Assembly: GCA_009784985.1 (NCBI GenBank) | Contig: WQXF01000015.1 | Span: 1-36,099 of the forward strand | Direction of reading: 5' to 3' | Length of the DNA stretch: 36,099 nucleotides | From: Clostridia bacterium | GTDB taxonomy: Bacteria; Bacillota; Clostridia; Christensenellales; Aristaeellaceae | Shown here: positions 24,959 through 32,462 of the stretch, piece after piece | How positions within the stretch are numbered: the stretch's first letter is position 1 | Layout: each line of letters opens with the position of its first letter | Position numbers and translations under genes: made by a program | The notes under the pieces: model-generated | Database searches by the model: none | What the model was told of the DNA's origin: nothing | The model's input: the letters and a program-made list of their open reading frames with translations, nothing else

Positions 24959-26035
24959 ATGACAACACAGCAGGGAACCGACCGCGGCACGGCGAATCAA
25001 TGCTGTCTTTCGGCCAGCGAGCTGTGCATCTTCTGTAAGCAAGTGGCGCTGATACTCCATTCCGGCGTGCCCATGCACGATGGAATCGACGCGCTGTGCA
25101 CCAACTACAAGGGCACCGCCTACGAGCCGGCGCTCACCCAGGTCAACAGCGCGGTAAAAGAGCACGGCATGCTGCACACCGCCCTGGAATCGGCCCAAGT
25201 CTTTCCGCCGTACATGGTGCAGATGGCCAAAATCGGCGAACAAACCGGCAAGCTAGATGAAGTAATGGCCTCGCTGAGCCGCTACTACGCCCGGGAACAG
25301 AAGATCAAACGATCCATCAAAAACGCGGTGATCTACCCCGCCTGCCTGGTGATCATGATGGCGGTGGTGATCCTGGTGCTGGTGGTGCGGGTGCTGCCCA
25401 TCTTTGAGCAGGTGTATTGGAGCCTGGGCGCCGATGTGCCCGGCTCGACCAGCACGCTGATGGCATTTGGCGTCAACGCGGGCATGGCGGTGCTGATCAT
25501 CGCGGGCATCGCGATCCTCATTGGCTTAGGCATCGCGTTGCTGCTGCGCACAAGCAAACGCTTTGTGATACTGGGTTGGCTGGGCAAGGTGATCCGCCCC
25601 GTGTCTCGCCTAAACGCTTGCCTTACGGCGGGCCGCTTTGCGTCGAATATGTCGATGATGCTGGCCGGTGGTTTTCCCCTGGAAGAATCTCTGCCGCTGA
25701 TCGAAGACGTGATGGCCGATCCCAAGGGCCGCAACAAGATCCGCACCTGCAAATCCCTGATGGAGCAGGGGACGCCCTTCCCCGAAGCCATCGCCCAAGT
25801 GGGCATGTTTGAGCCCCTGCACAACAAAATGATCCACATCGGCCACATGACCGGCCAAACCGAAAAGGTGATGGCCGACTTGGCCGACATCTACCAAGAC
25901 CAAATGGACAACGACATCTCGCGCCTGATTGTGATGATCGAGCCCACGATGGTGGTGCTGCTCAGCGTGATCATCGGCGCCATCCTGCTGTCGGTGATGC
26001 TGCCCATGATCAGCATCATGTCTTCGATTATGTAA
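24959..26035 (+). CDS. GspF/PilC-family inner-membrane platform protein
   Basis: A 358-residue T2SSF protein: platform of a type II secretion or type IV pilus-like machine that links the cytoplasmic ATPase to the growing pseudopilus. Two T2SSF domains are visible, residues about 20-145 (LCIFCKQVALILHSGVPM, GEQTGKLDEVM) and about 220-345 (LTAGRFASNMSMMLAGGFPL, GHMTGQTEKVM), each followed by a hydrophobic segment; three helices in total. The frame is open from 24779, but GAGGGAGG before the ATG at 24959 and the promoter at 24901-24928 set the start. Four small membrane-anchored proteins follow. No GspE/PilB ATPase, PilM or prepilin peptidase is in the window. Confidence 0.92.
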   Translation: MTTQQGTDRGTANQCCLSASELCIFCKQVALILHSGVPMHDGIDALCTNYKGTAYEPALTQVNSAVKEHGMLHTALESAQVFPPYMVQMAKIGEQTGKLDEVMASLSRYYAREQKIKRSIKNAVIYPACLVIMMAVVILVLVVRVLPIFEQVYWSLGADVPGSTSTLMAFGVNAGMAVLIIAGIAILIGLGIALLLRTSKRFVILGWLGKVIRPVSRLNACLTAGRFASNMSMMLAGGFPLEESLPLIEDVMADPKGRNKIRTCKSLMEQGTPFPEAIAQVGMFEPLHNKMIHIGHMTGQTEKVMADLADIYQDQMDNDISRLIVMIEPTMVVLLSVIIGAILLSVMLPMISIMSSIM

Positions 26036-26057
26036 AACAAAAAAGGGGGGCGCGGGT

Positions 26058-26393
26058 ATGCAGATCAACATGCAAAAAAAACGCGGTGTGCATCGCGCGC
26101 TGTATATTTCGCTAGCGGTGTTTGTACTGGCCGTCGTGGTTATCGTTACGATGGTGGGCCAAATGAGCCTGCGTGTGGATGCTGAGCAAACCGCCCGGCT
26201 ACGTGAAGTGCTGCATCGTGCGGCCATCAGCTGTTACGCCGTGGAAGGCCGCTATCCCCCAAGCCTGGAATACCTGGTGGAGCACTACAGCGTGGTGATC
26301 GATTACGGCAGATTTATTGTCAACTTTGATGTGATCTCCCCAAACACCATGCCGATGATTGAAGTGATCTGGGTGGAAGGAGCCGTTGGATGA
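26058..26393 (+). CDS. Pilin-like single-helix protein
   Basis: 111 residues: a basic start (MQINMQKKRGVHR), one hydrophobic helix (residues 15-36), then a small soluble domain with AISCYAVEGRYPPSLEYL, the pattern seen in GspG-like pseudopilins where a helix is followed by Y-P-x-L. The usual prepilin cleavage motif (Gly then Phe and Glu+5) is not evident, so it may be an uncleaved minor pseudopilin or a pilin-like assembly factor. SD GGGGGG; an in-frame ATG four codons later is an alternative start. Followed by a gene with an ATGA overlap. Confidence 0.72.
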   Translation: MQINMQKKRGVHRALYISLAVFVLAVVVIVTMVGQMSLRVDAEQTARLREVLHRAAISCYAVEGRYPPSLEYLVEHYSVVIDYGRFIVNFDVISPNTMPMIEVIWVEGAVG

Positions 26394-26878
26394 ACACGGA
26401 GCAAGTCAAGGCAAAACACAGCATCAGTTCGCTGTTTATATTCCTGCTCATCGCCATCTACACGGTGTTTGTGCTGTTGCTGGTGCTGATTAGCGTGGGG
26501 GCATACCGCAACAGGGCGGACGACGCCCGCAACACCGCGCAAATCCGCACCTCCCTGGGCTACATCGCCAATAAGGTGCGGGCGGCGGATCAAGTCGGGG
26601 GCGTGTCCATCGTGGAGTGGCAGGGTTTTGAGGCGCTGCTGATCCGCGAATGGCACGACGGCGCGGAATATCACACCCGCATCTACGCCACAAACGGCGG
26701 GCTTTACGAACATTTCGTATTTGCGGGGGATGAGTTGGCGCTTGAAAAAAGCCTGCGTATCGCCGATATTGCCGCTTTAGATATGCAAAAAGAAAACGGC
26801 TTGCTCTCTTTGCTTTTGCATACCGAAACCGGGCAAGCGCTCCCACTGCACATTCGATTACACGCATCCATTCGATAG
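26390..26878 (+). CDS. DUF4860-type pilus-cluster protein
   Basis: 162 residues with a short cytoplasmic start, one helix (about residues 13-37, ISSLFIFLLIAIYTVFVLLL) and an outside domain with paired strands (SIVEWQGFEALLIREW, TRIYATNGGLYEHFV). This matches my recollection of the DUF4860 proteins that accompany GspF homologues in Oscillospirales-like genomes. Fold and position are like a GspJ-type minor pseudopilin. Its ATG overlaps the stop of the previous gene (ATGA) with AAGGAG upstream. Function beyond cluster membership is unknown. Confidence 0.7.
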   Translation: MNTEQVKAKHSISSLFIFLLIAIYTVFVLLLVLISVGAYRNRADDARNTAQIRTSLGYIANKVRAADQVGGVSIVEWQGFEALLIREWHDGAEYHTRIYATNGGLYEHFVFAGDELALEKSLRIADIAALDMQKENGLLSLLLHTETGQALPLHIRLHASIR

Positions 26879-26896
26879 GGGAGGAGAAACACAAAT

Positions 26897-27322
26897 ATGG
26901 AAGACCAGAACAAAAGCAATGTGCTGCTAACCGAGCTGGTAATCGTTGTGTTGTTCTTTTCCCTGATCGCGGTCACCGTGGTGCAGATGTTTGTGATGTC
27001 TCATCAAAGGGGCAAGATCAATGCCTACACCCAGCGCGCGCTGATCGCCGCCCAAGACTGGGCCGAGGCGCTCAGCGGCCAGCCCGATCTGGAGCAGGCA
27101 TTGCTGGACACCGGTTTTGAGAAAGCCGATGACGGTTCTTATCAGCAGACTGCCGAAGACGGCGCCCTGCGCATCGAAGCGCACCTAGCGCCCGAAGAGC
27201 GTACCGCCACGGGCCGGTTGATCGGCGCGGAAATCCGCGTGGTGTACATCCAGGATGTGCGCGACCCATACATGGTGCTGGCATCGCTGCCCATGGGCAG
27301 TTACATCCCCGCTTTCGATTGA
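26897..27322 (+). CDS. Prepilin-like protein
   Basis: 141 residues. The N-terminal part, SNVLLTELVIVVLFFSLIAV, is the closest in this cluster to a type IV prepilin helix, with Glu at the position expected for E5, but with Leu-Leu-Thr rather than Gly-Phe-Thr at the cleavage point. The remainder is a small strand-rich domain (ALRIEAHLAP, GAEIRVVYIQDVRDPYMVLA). SD GGGGAGGAG eight bases before the ATG. Probably a minor pseudopilin (GspI-like) of the adjacent GspF system. Confidence 0.72.
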   Translation: MEDQNKSNVLLTELVIVVLFFSLIAVTVVQMFVMSHQRGKINAYTQRALIAAQDWAEALSGQPDLEQALLDTGFEKADDGSYQQTAEDGALRIEAHLAPEERTATGRLIGAEIRVVYIQDVRDPYMVLASLPMGSYIPAFD

Positions 27323-27339
27323 TTACAGGAGGTGCGGCC

Positions 27340-27876
27340 TTGAAAGACGGTGTGGATTACAGAATCGGGCCGGGCATGACCTCCCTGCTCATGATCTTTT
27401 TTGTGCTGTGCATGGCCGCGCTAGCCATTCTTACGCTGCAAAGCGTGCAAGTAGAAGGTGTGCTGAATAAGCGCACCGCCAATGCCACGGTTGCTTATTA
27501 CGAGGCGGCCCTCCAAGTGGAGCGCCAACTGGCGGATATCGACACCCAGCTGGCCGAGGCCCGCGCCGCCGCCAACGGCGATGCCGAGGCCTATGCCGCC
27601 AGCCTAGCCGTACTGCAAGCCTCGTTGACGCCAACCCACGCCTCCAATGGCAATGATATCATGGGCTTTGCACCTGACGTACCCAACAATGCGTTGCCCC
27701 TTTGTTTTTCCGTGCTGGTGGGCGAAAACGGCCAGCGTGAAATCCAGGTGATCCTCCACGTGCCCATGGCCCTCACCGGGCCCCGGTACGCCGTGGCGCG
27801 GCGGATGTTGGTGAACATCGGCCCGTGGGACGCCGAGCAGAGTGTTGGTTTTTATGTGCCGGGCTCAAGTGATTAG
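27340..27876 (+). CDS. Single-helix membrane protein of the pilus-like cluster
   Basis: 178 residues from a TTG start preceded by ACAGGAGGTG; an earlier TTG at 27319 lacks an SD site. The N-terminal GPGMTSLLMIFFVLCMAALA helix is followed by an Ala/Glu-rich helical segment (residues 45-85) that may form a coiled coil, then a small domain with LPLCFSVLVGENG and REIQVILHVPMA. I recall similar unnamed proteins as the last gene of such clostridial clusters; GspK-like roles are possible but unproven. Convergent with the 75-residue gene after a 30-base gap. Confidence 0.7.
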   Translation: MKDGVDYRIGPGMTSLLMIFFVLCMAALAILTLQSVQVEGVLNKRTANATVAYYEAALQVERQLADIDTQLAEARAAANGDAEAYAASLAVLQASLTPTHASNGNDIMGFAPDVPNNALPLCFSVLVGENGQREIQVILHVPMALTGPRYAVARRMLVNIGPWDAEQSVGFYVPGSSD

Positions 27877-27906
27877 AGTGAACGGTTCACATAGTTCGCC
27901 TATCAA

Positions 27907-28134
27907 TCAGAAATCCTGACGACATATCCGCATAAGAAAATAGGTACAGGCTTCCTCCTCATTTATAAATACTTTTAATGCAGTCTTCCTGCCACGTTCG
28001 CTATAATACACTTCCCATTTGCCATTGTGTTGCGAAATACAATAGCTTTCATTTGGCAAACCACCTTGGAGGCAATAAGCAATTTTCGGTATGTCAAGTC
28101 TGGCAAATTCAATTTCTAACTCGCTTAAATTCAT
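27907..28134 (-). CDS. Small hypothetical protein coupled to the putative glycosidase
   Basis: 75 residues, acidic, no signal or helix spanning the membrane. The pattern is a short helix (NLSELEIEFARLDI), two strands (YCISQHNGKWEVYYSERGRK) and a final helix (NEEEACTYFLMRI). The compact layout with a WEVYYSERG hairpin is reminiscent of small immunity-type proteins of polymorphic toxin systems, but I cannot assign a family. Start supported by GGAGG five bases ahead; its ATG overlaps the stop of the upstream 585-residue gene (ATGA), so expression is coupled. More AT-rich than that gene. Confidence 0.7.
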   Translation of the reverse strand: MNLSELEIEFARLDIPKIAYCLQGGLPNESYCISQHNGKWEVYYSERGRKTALKVFINEEEACTYFLMRICRQDF

Positions 28135-29888
28135 TTTTCCTCCACGTACCGCACGATTTTATATACCTGCCATACCCCCGGCCTGGTGTCCAGGGCAAAC
28201 ACCACTTCCTCACCCCGGGCATACAGGGGTTCGATCACCCCATCGCTACCCGCTTGGCGTAGCGCCTTGGCGCCACAAACGTGCAATAGAATCTCCTCCC
28301 GCTGGGCGTCGCGTCCCACAAAGGGGTATAGCAGCACGGTGTCGTTGTCGTACACAAACAGCCCAATTTCCGGCCCGCCCTCCAGATAAATCCCATTCAC
28401 GGAGCATTCTTTGCGCAAGCGCGTGAGCACCGCTGCGGGAAGCTGGCGGATGTCCGCGTACATATCGGGCACGGCCAGGGTGATCACAGCGCCGTCTCCA
28501 TAAGTATCGCGAAGCAAGATCGCGTAATTTTCTTCATCCACCACCGCCTTGGCCAACGCCCAAGACGCGTTGTTGCGAAACTCCACCAGCGGGAAAGCGA
28601 TGGGCCGCGGGCTGCGCCAATAGGTCATTTGCTGGGGCCTGTCGCCCTCCACGGCAAAGGCATCGGCCATGATCTTGCGGCCACGGATGCGGGCGCTGGT
28701 TAAACGCTTCATCCCCCGCTCCAGCGTTTCTTCTAAAAAGCCGCTGGTTACGATGGCCTTGCCGCCCGCCGCCACATAAGGCTCCAGCTTCTCCACAATC
28801 GCCGGATCCTTGGCCGAGGAACGCGTAAGCAACATAACCGGCGCATGCTCGGGGAAATAGGGCGTGGTGGCCACAGGCAATCCGGCCATGCCCAAAAAGT
28901 CGTGCAAATTGTCTTCACCCTGGCTATTATCGGGGATGTAGCAAGGAATCGCCACGCAATCGCCCAGATGGTCCAAGGTTTCATCCAGCCGGTCAAGCAT
29001 AAAACCCAACGCGGGAATGTTCACCGTATCCACCAAAGACTGAAAGCAGAACATCATCAGCTCCTTGGGCTTGGAAAACGCGGTAAGGTACGCTTGCTCC
29101 AGGTAGTGATTCAGCGTTAAACAATCGTAGGGATCGAACCAACCGCCGCCATTTTTTCCGGGGCACATGGCCTCAAAGTGGCGCATGAGCGAATACGATA
29201 GATATCTCGGCAGGTGCTGATCGGTGTGGATGGGATCACGGGTTTCGGTGCCGGTGTAAACACCGTCAAACAGTTGCTTCTGCTCCGCCGGATTGTACCC
29301 GGTCTCTTGAAAAGATTCCATCCAGTTGGGGTACTTGATCACCACCTGGATGCCCGGATTCACCTGTCGCGCGGTTTTAAGCACATCGATACTCACCCCG
29401 CGCATCAGATCCATCCGAAAGGCCTCCCAGCTGCCGTCCGTCACACCTTGGGCAGAGTTAAAGGTATCGCGCGCCCCCCGGCAGGTGGCACAGGTACAGT
29501 TGGTAAAAAAGAAGTCGTCGATAATAAAACTGTCAAAATGTTTTGCGATGCGGGCCACCGCCTCTCGCAGTACGGCAAGCATGGTTTCGTCTGTGTAGCA
29601 AAAGGTATCGTACATGCGCTGCTTGGGTTTGCCGCTTGGTTCATTGTGGATTGTGGGGGTCAAGCCGCCTTCTGTAGCAATCCCTTGGGCGGCAAAGCAG
29701 GCCTTCACCATCTCGATCTGCTCGCTTGAGGCAAGCAAGCCGCCGCGGAAGGGTTCCACATACACCTTGTCCAGCCGCAGGTGGCGGGCAAAAAAGGCGA
29801 TGTCCTTTTCGAGCTCCGCCTGGGTGGTGCGTGCGGTACCCTGCGCTATAAAGTAGGTAGCCAGCGAAAAATTGCGGTAGTTGCCCAT
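28131..29888 (-). CDS. Putative glycoside hydrolase-like protein with Cys cluster
   Basis: 585 residues, no signal peptide, so cytoplasmic. The N-terminal 350 residues look like a TIM-barrel hydrolase: LRLDKVYVEPFRGG, an acidic strand end FDSFIIDDFFFTN followed by a CTCATCRG cysteine motif (near residues 130-140), then VVIKYPNW and a C-terminal ALGFMLDRLDE. The middle (380-440) resembles a flavodoxin-like or trimerisation domain (ATTPYFPEHAPVMLLTRSS, AAGGKAIVTSGF), and the end is a beta-rich domain. This domain order occurs in uncultured-glycosidase families related to beta-galactosidases. Start at 29888 is set by AAGGAGG; the open frame reaches 29942. No substrate can be named. Confidence 0.72.
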   Translation of the reverse strand: MGNYRNFSLATYFIAQGTARTTQAELEKDIAFFARHLRLDKVYVEPFRGGLLASSEQIEMVKACFAAQGIATEGGLTPTIHNEPSGKPKQRMYDTFCYTDETMLAVLREAVARIAKHFDSFIIDDFFFTNCTCATCRGARDTFNSAQGVTDGSWEAFRMDLMRGVSIDVLKTARQVNPGIQVVIKYPNWMESFQETGYNPAEQKQLFDGVYTGTETRDPIHTDQHLPRYLSYSLMRHFEAMCPGKNGGGWFDPYDCLTLNHYLEQAYLTAFSKPKELMMFCFQSLVDTVNIPALGFMLDRLDETLDHLGDCVAIPCYIPDNSQGEDNLHDFLGMAGLPVATTPYFPEHAPVMLLTRSSAKDPAIVEKLEPYVAAGGKAIVTSGFLEETLERGMKRLTSARIRGRKIMADAFAVEGDRPQQMTYWRSPRPIAFPLVEFRNNASWALAKAVVDEENYAILLRDTYGDGAVITLAVPDMYADIRQLPAAVLTRLRKECSVNGIYLEGGPEIGLFVYDNDTVLLYPFVGRDAQREEILLHVCGAKALRQAGSDGVIEPLYARGEEVVFALDTRPGVWQVYKIVRYVEEK

Positions 29889-29924
29889 AGATCGCGCCTC
29901 CTTGCTAAAACGGTTTATATTGGC

Positions 29925-29953
29925 ATTATAGCGTATGAACAAACGAAACGCAA
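29925..29953 (-). promoter_or_regulatory. Promoter of the glycosidase-like gene
   Basis: Perfect TATAAT (29930-29925) with TTGCGT (29953-29948) and a 17-base spacer. It starts right after the terminator of the ferritin-like gene, leaving a leader of about 30 bases. Confidence 0.6.
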
Positions 29954-29960
29954 CAAAAAC

Positions 29961-29983
29961 GCCGCCCTTTCGAGCGGCTTTTT
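29961..29983. terminator. Terminator after the ferritin-like gene
   Basis: GCCGCCC-tttc-GAGCGGC stem (one G-U-type pair), with TTTTT on both sides (minus: gtttttg; plus: ctttttg). It ends the minus-strand cluster and could work in both directions. Confidence 0.8.
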
Positions 29984-30004
29984 GAGCGGCGCAATCATTT
30001 GCTA

Positions 30005-30622
30005 TTAAGTTCGTTCGTATCGGTCGTCCATGGGCGCATTCGGCGCACTTGGCCTTAGCAACTTTCGAAAAAAGTGCAGGTGCAGCTTTTCGTCTTCGGC
30101 GATGCGCAACAGAAAATCCCGCACCATTTTGTTACCGGTAAGGGAGGCATGCTTTTTGTAGTTGGCGATGGCATCCTGCTCGGCTTCGATGTTGGCGCGC
30201 ACCATGTCCTCAAAGCTTGTTGAATAGTCGATATCGGATGCGCTCCAATAGCGCTGGCCGTCGCTAAAGCGTGGGTCTCCGCCCAGGGTTACGATGGCAT
30301 CGCCCAGCATATCCAGGTGCATCATCTCCACAATGGCGATCTGCAGGAGCGCGTTGGCAAACGACTCGTTTTCGCTTTTGGCGCCGGCAGCGATGCTTTG
30401 ATACACATACTGGGTGATGCCGGACAGTTCGCCGGCGCTCCCCGCATAATCCTGCTTGAGCATTTCGACGGTATCGGCGTCCGGGGGGCCGCCCACTTCG
30501 GGATAGGGCGCGGCGTCTCTAAAAACCACCCATTCCGGCTTTGCCCGGCTCTTGGAAAGCCGGTCGCTCCTTTGCATAAACGGAATGTTCGGCACGCCGT
30601 GGCCCGGGGATGTCCTCCTCAT
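30005..30622 (-). CDS. Ferritin-like diiron protein
   Basis: 205 residues forming a four-helix bundle with iron ligands in the ferritin/manganese-catalase pattern: Glu65 (GELSGITQY), Glu99 and His102 (EMMHLD), Glu146/148 (NIEAEQDAI), and Glu178 with His181 (EDEKLHLHF). About 60 residues precede the first helix and a Pro-rich tail of about 15 residues follows. Such proteins store iron or remove peroxide in the cytoplasm. The ATG has AAAGGAT upstream. Last gene before the terminator at 29961-29983; 85 bases downstream of the DUF3784 gene. Confidence 0.83.
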   Translation of the reverse strand: MRRTSPGHGVPNIPFMQRSDRLSKSRAKPEWVVFRDAAPYPEVGGPPDADTVEMLKQDYAGSAGELSGITQYVYQSIAAGAKSENESFANALLQIAIVEMMHLDMLGDAIVTLGGDPRFSDGQRYWSASDIDYSTSFEDMVRANIEAEQDAIANYKKHASLTGNKMVRDFLLRIAEDEKLHLHFFRKLLRPSAPNAPMDDRYERT

Positions 30623-30707
30623 GGTTTTGCATCCTTTCGTTTTATACTCGGCCCGTGGGCCCTTCTTTTATATATGATCGCCTCCTTGCTTTTGATCATA
30701 ACAATCC

Positions 30708-31019
30708 TTATTTTCGAAACCGGCTGCCTGCGTTAACATAAATGACAGCGAATATACAAAGGCCCATGGTAATAGCAAAGAATACCCAAGGAAACCAACT
30801 AATCATGCTCTCAATTGCGGTAAAAGGCGTAAGGATGCTAATAGGCAAAAGTATCTTGCCCATAAACTTGCTTAACGCTTGTGCGTCATATTTTGCTTTT
30901 TGATCTTTGGACATCGTATTAAAACCCGCAAGCAAAAACGAACCCCGGCCAGTAAGCAAAACGATGGCCAACACGATGATCAATCCGCCAATCACACCGG
31001 TTATGATGAATTCCGCCAT
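30708..31019 (-). CDS. DUF3784 small membrane protein
   Basis: 103 residues with three helices (about 5-22, 55-72 and 78-94) and the family segment AGFNTMSKDQKAKYDAQALSKFMG between the first and second. DUF3784 proteins are widespread in Firmicutes and of unknown function, often next to transporters or resistance genes. AGGAGGGG lies nine bases ahead of the ATG. Nineteen bases separate it from the upstream hydrolase gene, so the two are co-transcribed. Confidence 0.86.
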   Translation of the reverse strand: MAEFIITGVIGGLIIVLAIVLLTGRGSFLLAGFNTMSKDQKAKYDAQALSKFMGKILLPISILTPFTAIESMISWFPWVFFAITMGLCIFAVIYVNAGSRFRK

Positions 31020-31038
31020 TGTTGTCCCCTCCTGAAAA

Positions 31039-31962
31039 TTATTTTGAATTGATCCATTCGGCGATATCAGCGATTACACAACCCTCAACATGCTGGGGCT
31101 TTGAATACTCCTCTTTGGGTGATTTGATGTCCCCGCAAACAACGGGCATAAACACATGGTTTAAGCCGGGATAAAGCTTAAACGTAGCATCAGGATGGTT
31201 TTGTAAGATGCGCTTGAATTCTCCAAAATCCTTTTCAGTCGAGACTTGAAAATCACCGTCGCCATGGATCACCAAAATGGGCTTTGTGATAGCCTGCAGA
31301 TATTCGCTCACCTGCTTTTTGCCCATATCCTTAAAGTAAAAGGCCGTGGCGCCGCCCATAATGGAGATGGCCTTGGCTTCTTCATCGCTCATATCATAAA
31401 GATTTTCTAGCTTTGAGAACAGTTTTTTCGTTTGCCTTTTGATCATCCAACCCAGCAAACCGCCCGGTTTCTTTAAGAATGGATCTTCCACTTGTTCCTT
31501 CATCACCACTTCCATCCTTCGGGCCGGGGCTGCCATCAGAATCAAACCGGCATAGTCGCCGCCTTCCGCATCGATACGCGGCGCCAGCATACCCCCCAAA
31601 CTAAGCCCGGAAATAAACACTTTGTTTGGGTCAATTCTTGGATCATTTTTGAGCATGTTGGCAGCCAGAACCGCATCCTCAATGGCTTCTTCTTTTGCCG
31701 TGATCGTCGTTTTCATCATTTTTCTGGCATGGGCAAAGCTTCGCTTATCATAACGGATGCTCGCAACGCCTAGTTTTGCCAGGCCTTCGGCAAAATCTTT
31801 GAATGGCCGAATGCTAAAAACTTTTGAATCCATATCCGACGACCCGGAGCCGTGCACAAAAACCACGGCCGGATATGGGGCGCTTCCTCCTTCTGGAATC
31901 GTTAATAGGCCGTTCAACGGGAAATCGCCACAGCAACCAACCACAATCTTTTCTTCCAACAT
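31039..31962 (-). CDS. Alpha/beta hydrolase (dienelactone-hydrolase/acyl-peptidase type)
   Basis: 307 residues, cytoplasmic. The oxyanion motif VVFVHGSGSSD (near residue 35), nucleophile elbow GLSLGG with Ser121, acid Asp237 in HGDGDFQV and His269 in PGLNHVFM make a complete catalytic triad; a helical cap lies at about 150-215. The N-terminal strand pair and LNGLLTIPEG start match the family that acts on small esters or peptides. Substrate unknown. GGGGAGGA precedes the ATG. It lies 13 bases after the acetyltransferase gene, in the same operon. Confidence 0.88.
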   Translation of the reverse strand: MLEEKIVVGCCGDFPLNGLLTIPEGGSAPYPAVVFVHGSGSSDMDSKVFSIRPFKDFAEGLAKLGVASIRYDKRSFAHARKMMKTTITAKEEAIEDAVLAANMLKNDPRIDPNKVFISGLSLGGMLAPRIDAEGGDYAGLILMAAPARRMEVVMKEQVEDPFLKKPGGLLGWMIKRQTKKLFSKLENLYDMSDEEAKAISIMGGATAFYFKDMGKKQVSEYLQAITKPILVIHGDGDFQVSTEKDFGEFKRILQNHPDATFKLYPGLNHVFMPVVCGDIKSPKEEYSKPQHVEGCVIADIAEWINSK

Positions 31963-31975
31963 GCGTATTCCTCCC

Positions 31976-32401
31976 CTATAACTCCATCGTAAAACACACG
32001 ATCACATTGGCCTCTTGGAACCCTACACCCTTATGAAATACGCGGCTGCCCTCATTGCTTACTACACAATCCGACGCCAGCTCCGTGCACCCGCGCTCGC
32101 GAGCCCAATCTTTTGCATAGGCGATCAATTCCCTGGCGATCCCCTTGCCGCGGCAGTTAGGTTTTACGTAGATTCCCTCTACATAACCCACTGGGCTGGA
32201 ATCCGTGCCCTCCACGTAATCATGCCGCAACGAAAGGCTCAAAAAAGCCACGGCCTCTTCCCCAACCACATACAGATATTCGTGGGGAGCGTCACCCGCA
32301 TTCCTTCTTTGTATCCACGATTCCACCGTATGGTGGGGCCAAAGCGCAGTACAAAGCTTTGCCCATTCTCTTTTATTCTTGGCCGATACAGAAACGATCA
32401 T
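31976..32401 (-). CDS. GNAT acetyltransferase resembling aminoglycoside 6'-N-acetyltransferase AAC(6')
   Basis: 141 residues of the GNAT fold, transferring acetyl from acetyl-CoA to an amine. The match to chromosomal AAC(6')-I enzymes is strong in pattern: WAKLCTALWPHHTVE at the start, LRHDYVEGTDSSPVGYVEGI, VKPNCRGKGIARELI as acetyl-CoA loop (R-x-x-G-x-G/A), WARERGCTELASDCVVSNEG, and the GF-x-E end. The frame extends upstream to 32473, but an AGGAGG site ten bases ahead sets the start at 32401, which also gives the family's MIVSVS start. Activity on aminoglycosides is inferred from similarity and not proven. First gene of a four-gene cluster. Confidence 0.82.
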   Translation of the reverse strand: MIVSVSAKNKREWAKLCTALWPHHTVESWIQRRNAGDAPHEYLYVVGEEAVAFLSLSLRHDYVEGTDSSPVGYVEGIYVKPNCRGKGIARELIAYAKDWARERGCTELASDCVVSNEGSRVFHKGVGFQEANVIVCFTMEL

Positions 32402-32462
32402 CCTTAAATCACCTCCTAATGCATACAATCCCCCAGATACATCGCTGTTTGGAGGGATTATT

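Noticed and set aside
30623-30707. A second holin-like toxin suggested by AGGAGGCGATCAT on the minus strand
   Set aside because: No ATG, GTG or TTG follows at the right distance and there is no helix-coding frame or paired antisense promoter.
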